Assembly (NCBI GenBank): GCA_032164245.1
Contig: JAVMKO010000006.1
Location: forward strand, 106,886,624-106,950,623
Length of the DNA stretch: 64,000 nt
Direction: 5' to 3'
Source: Sternotherus odoratus
Lineage: Eukaryota > Chordata > Testudines > Kinosternidae
Shown: one piece after another, positions 63,720 to 64,000 of the stretch
How positions within the stretch are numbered: the stretch's first letter is position 1
Layout: each line of letters begins with the position of its first letter
Notes under the pieces: generated by a model
Database searches by the model: none
What the model was told of the DNA's origin: nothing
What the model saw: only the letters and a program-made list of their open reading frames with translations
Made by a program: the position numbers and the translations under genes

Positions 63720-64000
63720 CGCCTGCGATGCGGGAGAGGCGTGGGGTGGAGGCTCTGGGAGGGGTTTTGGGGTGTGGGAGGGGGTTTGGGGTGCAGGCTG
63801 TGGGAGGGGGTTTGGGGTGCAGGCTGTGGGAGGCTTTTGGGATGCAGGCTCTGGGAGCGGGTTTGGGGTTCAGGCTGTGGGAGGGGTTTTGGGATGCAGG
63901 CTCTGGGAGGGGGTTTGGGGTGTGGGAGGGGGTTTGGGGTTCAGGCTCTGGGAGGGGTTTGGGGTGCGGGAGGGGTTTTGGGGTGCAGGCTGTGGGAGGG
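63720..64000. repeat. G-rich minisatellite running off the window
   Basis: Units of about 18-36 bp ('gggtttggggtgcaggctgt', 'gggaggggttttggggtg') continue to the last base. The unit is the reverse complement family of the 36-bp array at 14.5-15.7 kb. Confidence 0.88.

Overview
The window is nuclear DNA from a sauropsid vertebrate, most likely a turtle (a crocodilian is less likely). The evidence is split genes with consensus GT-AG introns, an intact DIRS retrotransposon, a Penelope-like element with a GIY-YIG domain, CR1 tails, Harbinger and hAT remnants and MIR-type SINE heads. There is no bacterial, plasmid or CRISPR content. Everything here was read by eye, without alignment or database search.

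Layout. 1-9.2 kb is AT-rich and holds a structurally complete DIRS element (about 481-6672) with gag-like, RT/RNase H and tyrosine-recombinase frames, inverted terminal repeats and an internal complementary region. 9.2-17.8 kb holds minisatellites (22 bp and 36 bp units), SINE and Penelope tails and a deleted Harbinger transposase. 17.8-30.1 kb, minus strand, holds a caspase-14-like gene (exons at 26.3, 23.8, 23.1, 21.1 and 19.9 kb, possibly one more at 27.9 kb) followed by PRY-SPRY exons (18.97-17.85 kb). 30-36 kb is a graveyard of mobile elements: a Penelope remnant with an LTR inside it, CR1, a 27-bp minisatellite, an ERV end broken by an inversion, and a deleted copy of the SPRY exon. 36.96-60.87 kb, minus strand, holds a complete 30-exon integrin alpha gene of the CD11b/c/d (alphaM/X/D) type. 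My 30 exons join in phase to 3,531 nt, 1,176 codons plus stop. The remaining 3' end holds SINE/CR1 pieces and the start of another minisatellite.

Biology. The caspase, the B30.2 exons and the leukocyte integrin are all on the minus strand and are all of immune or epithelial type. Mammals have an ITGAM-ITGAX cluster beside TRIM72 and PYCARD, so this may be a related neighbourhood; that is inference. The most striking physical feature is how many introns of the integrin gene are filled with minisatellites (42, 57, 111, about 31 and about 46 bp units). These generate very long but spurious open frames in several frames and on both strands.
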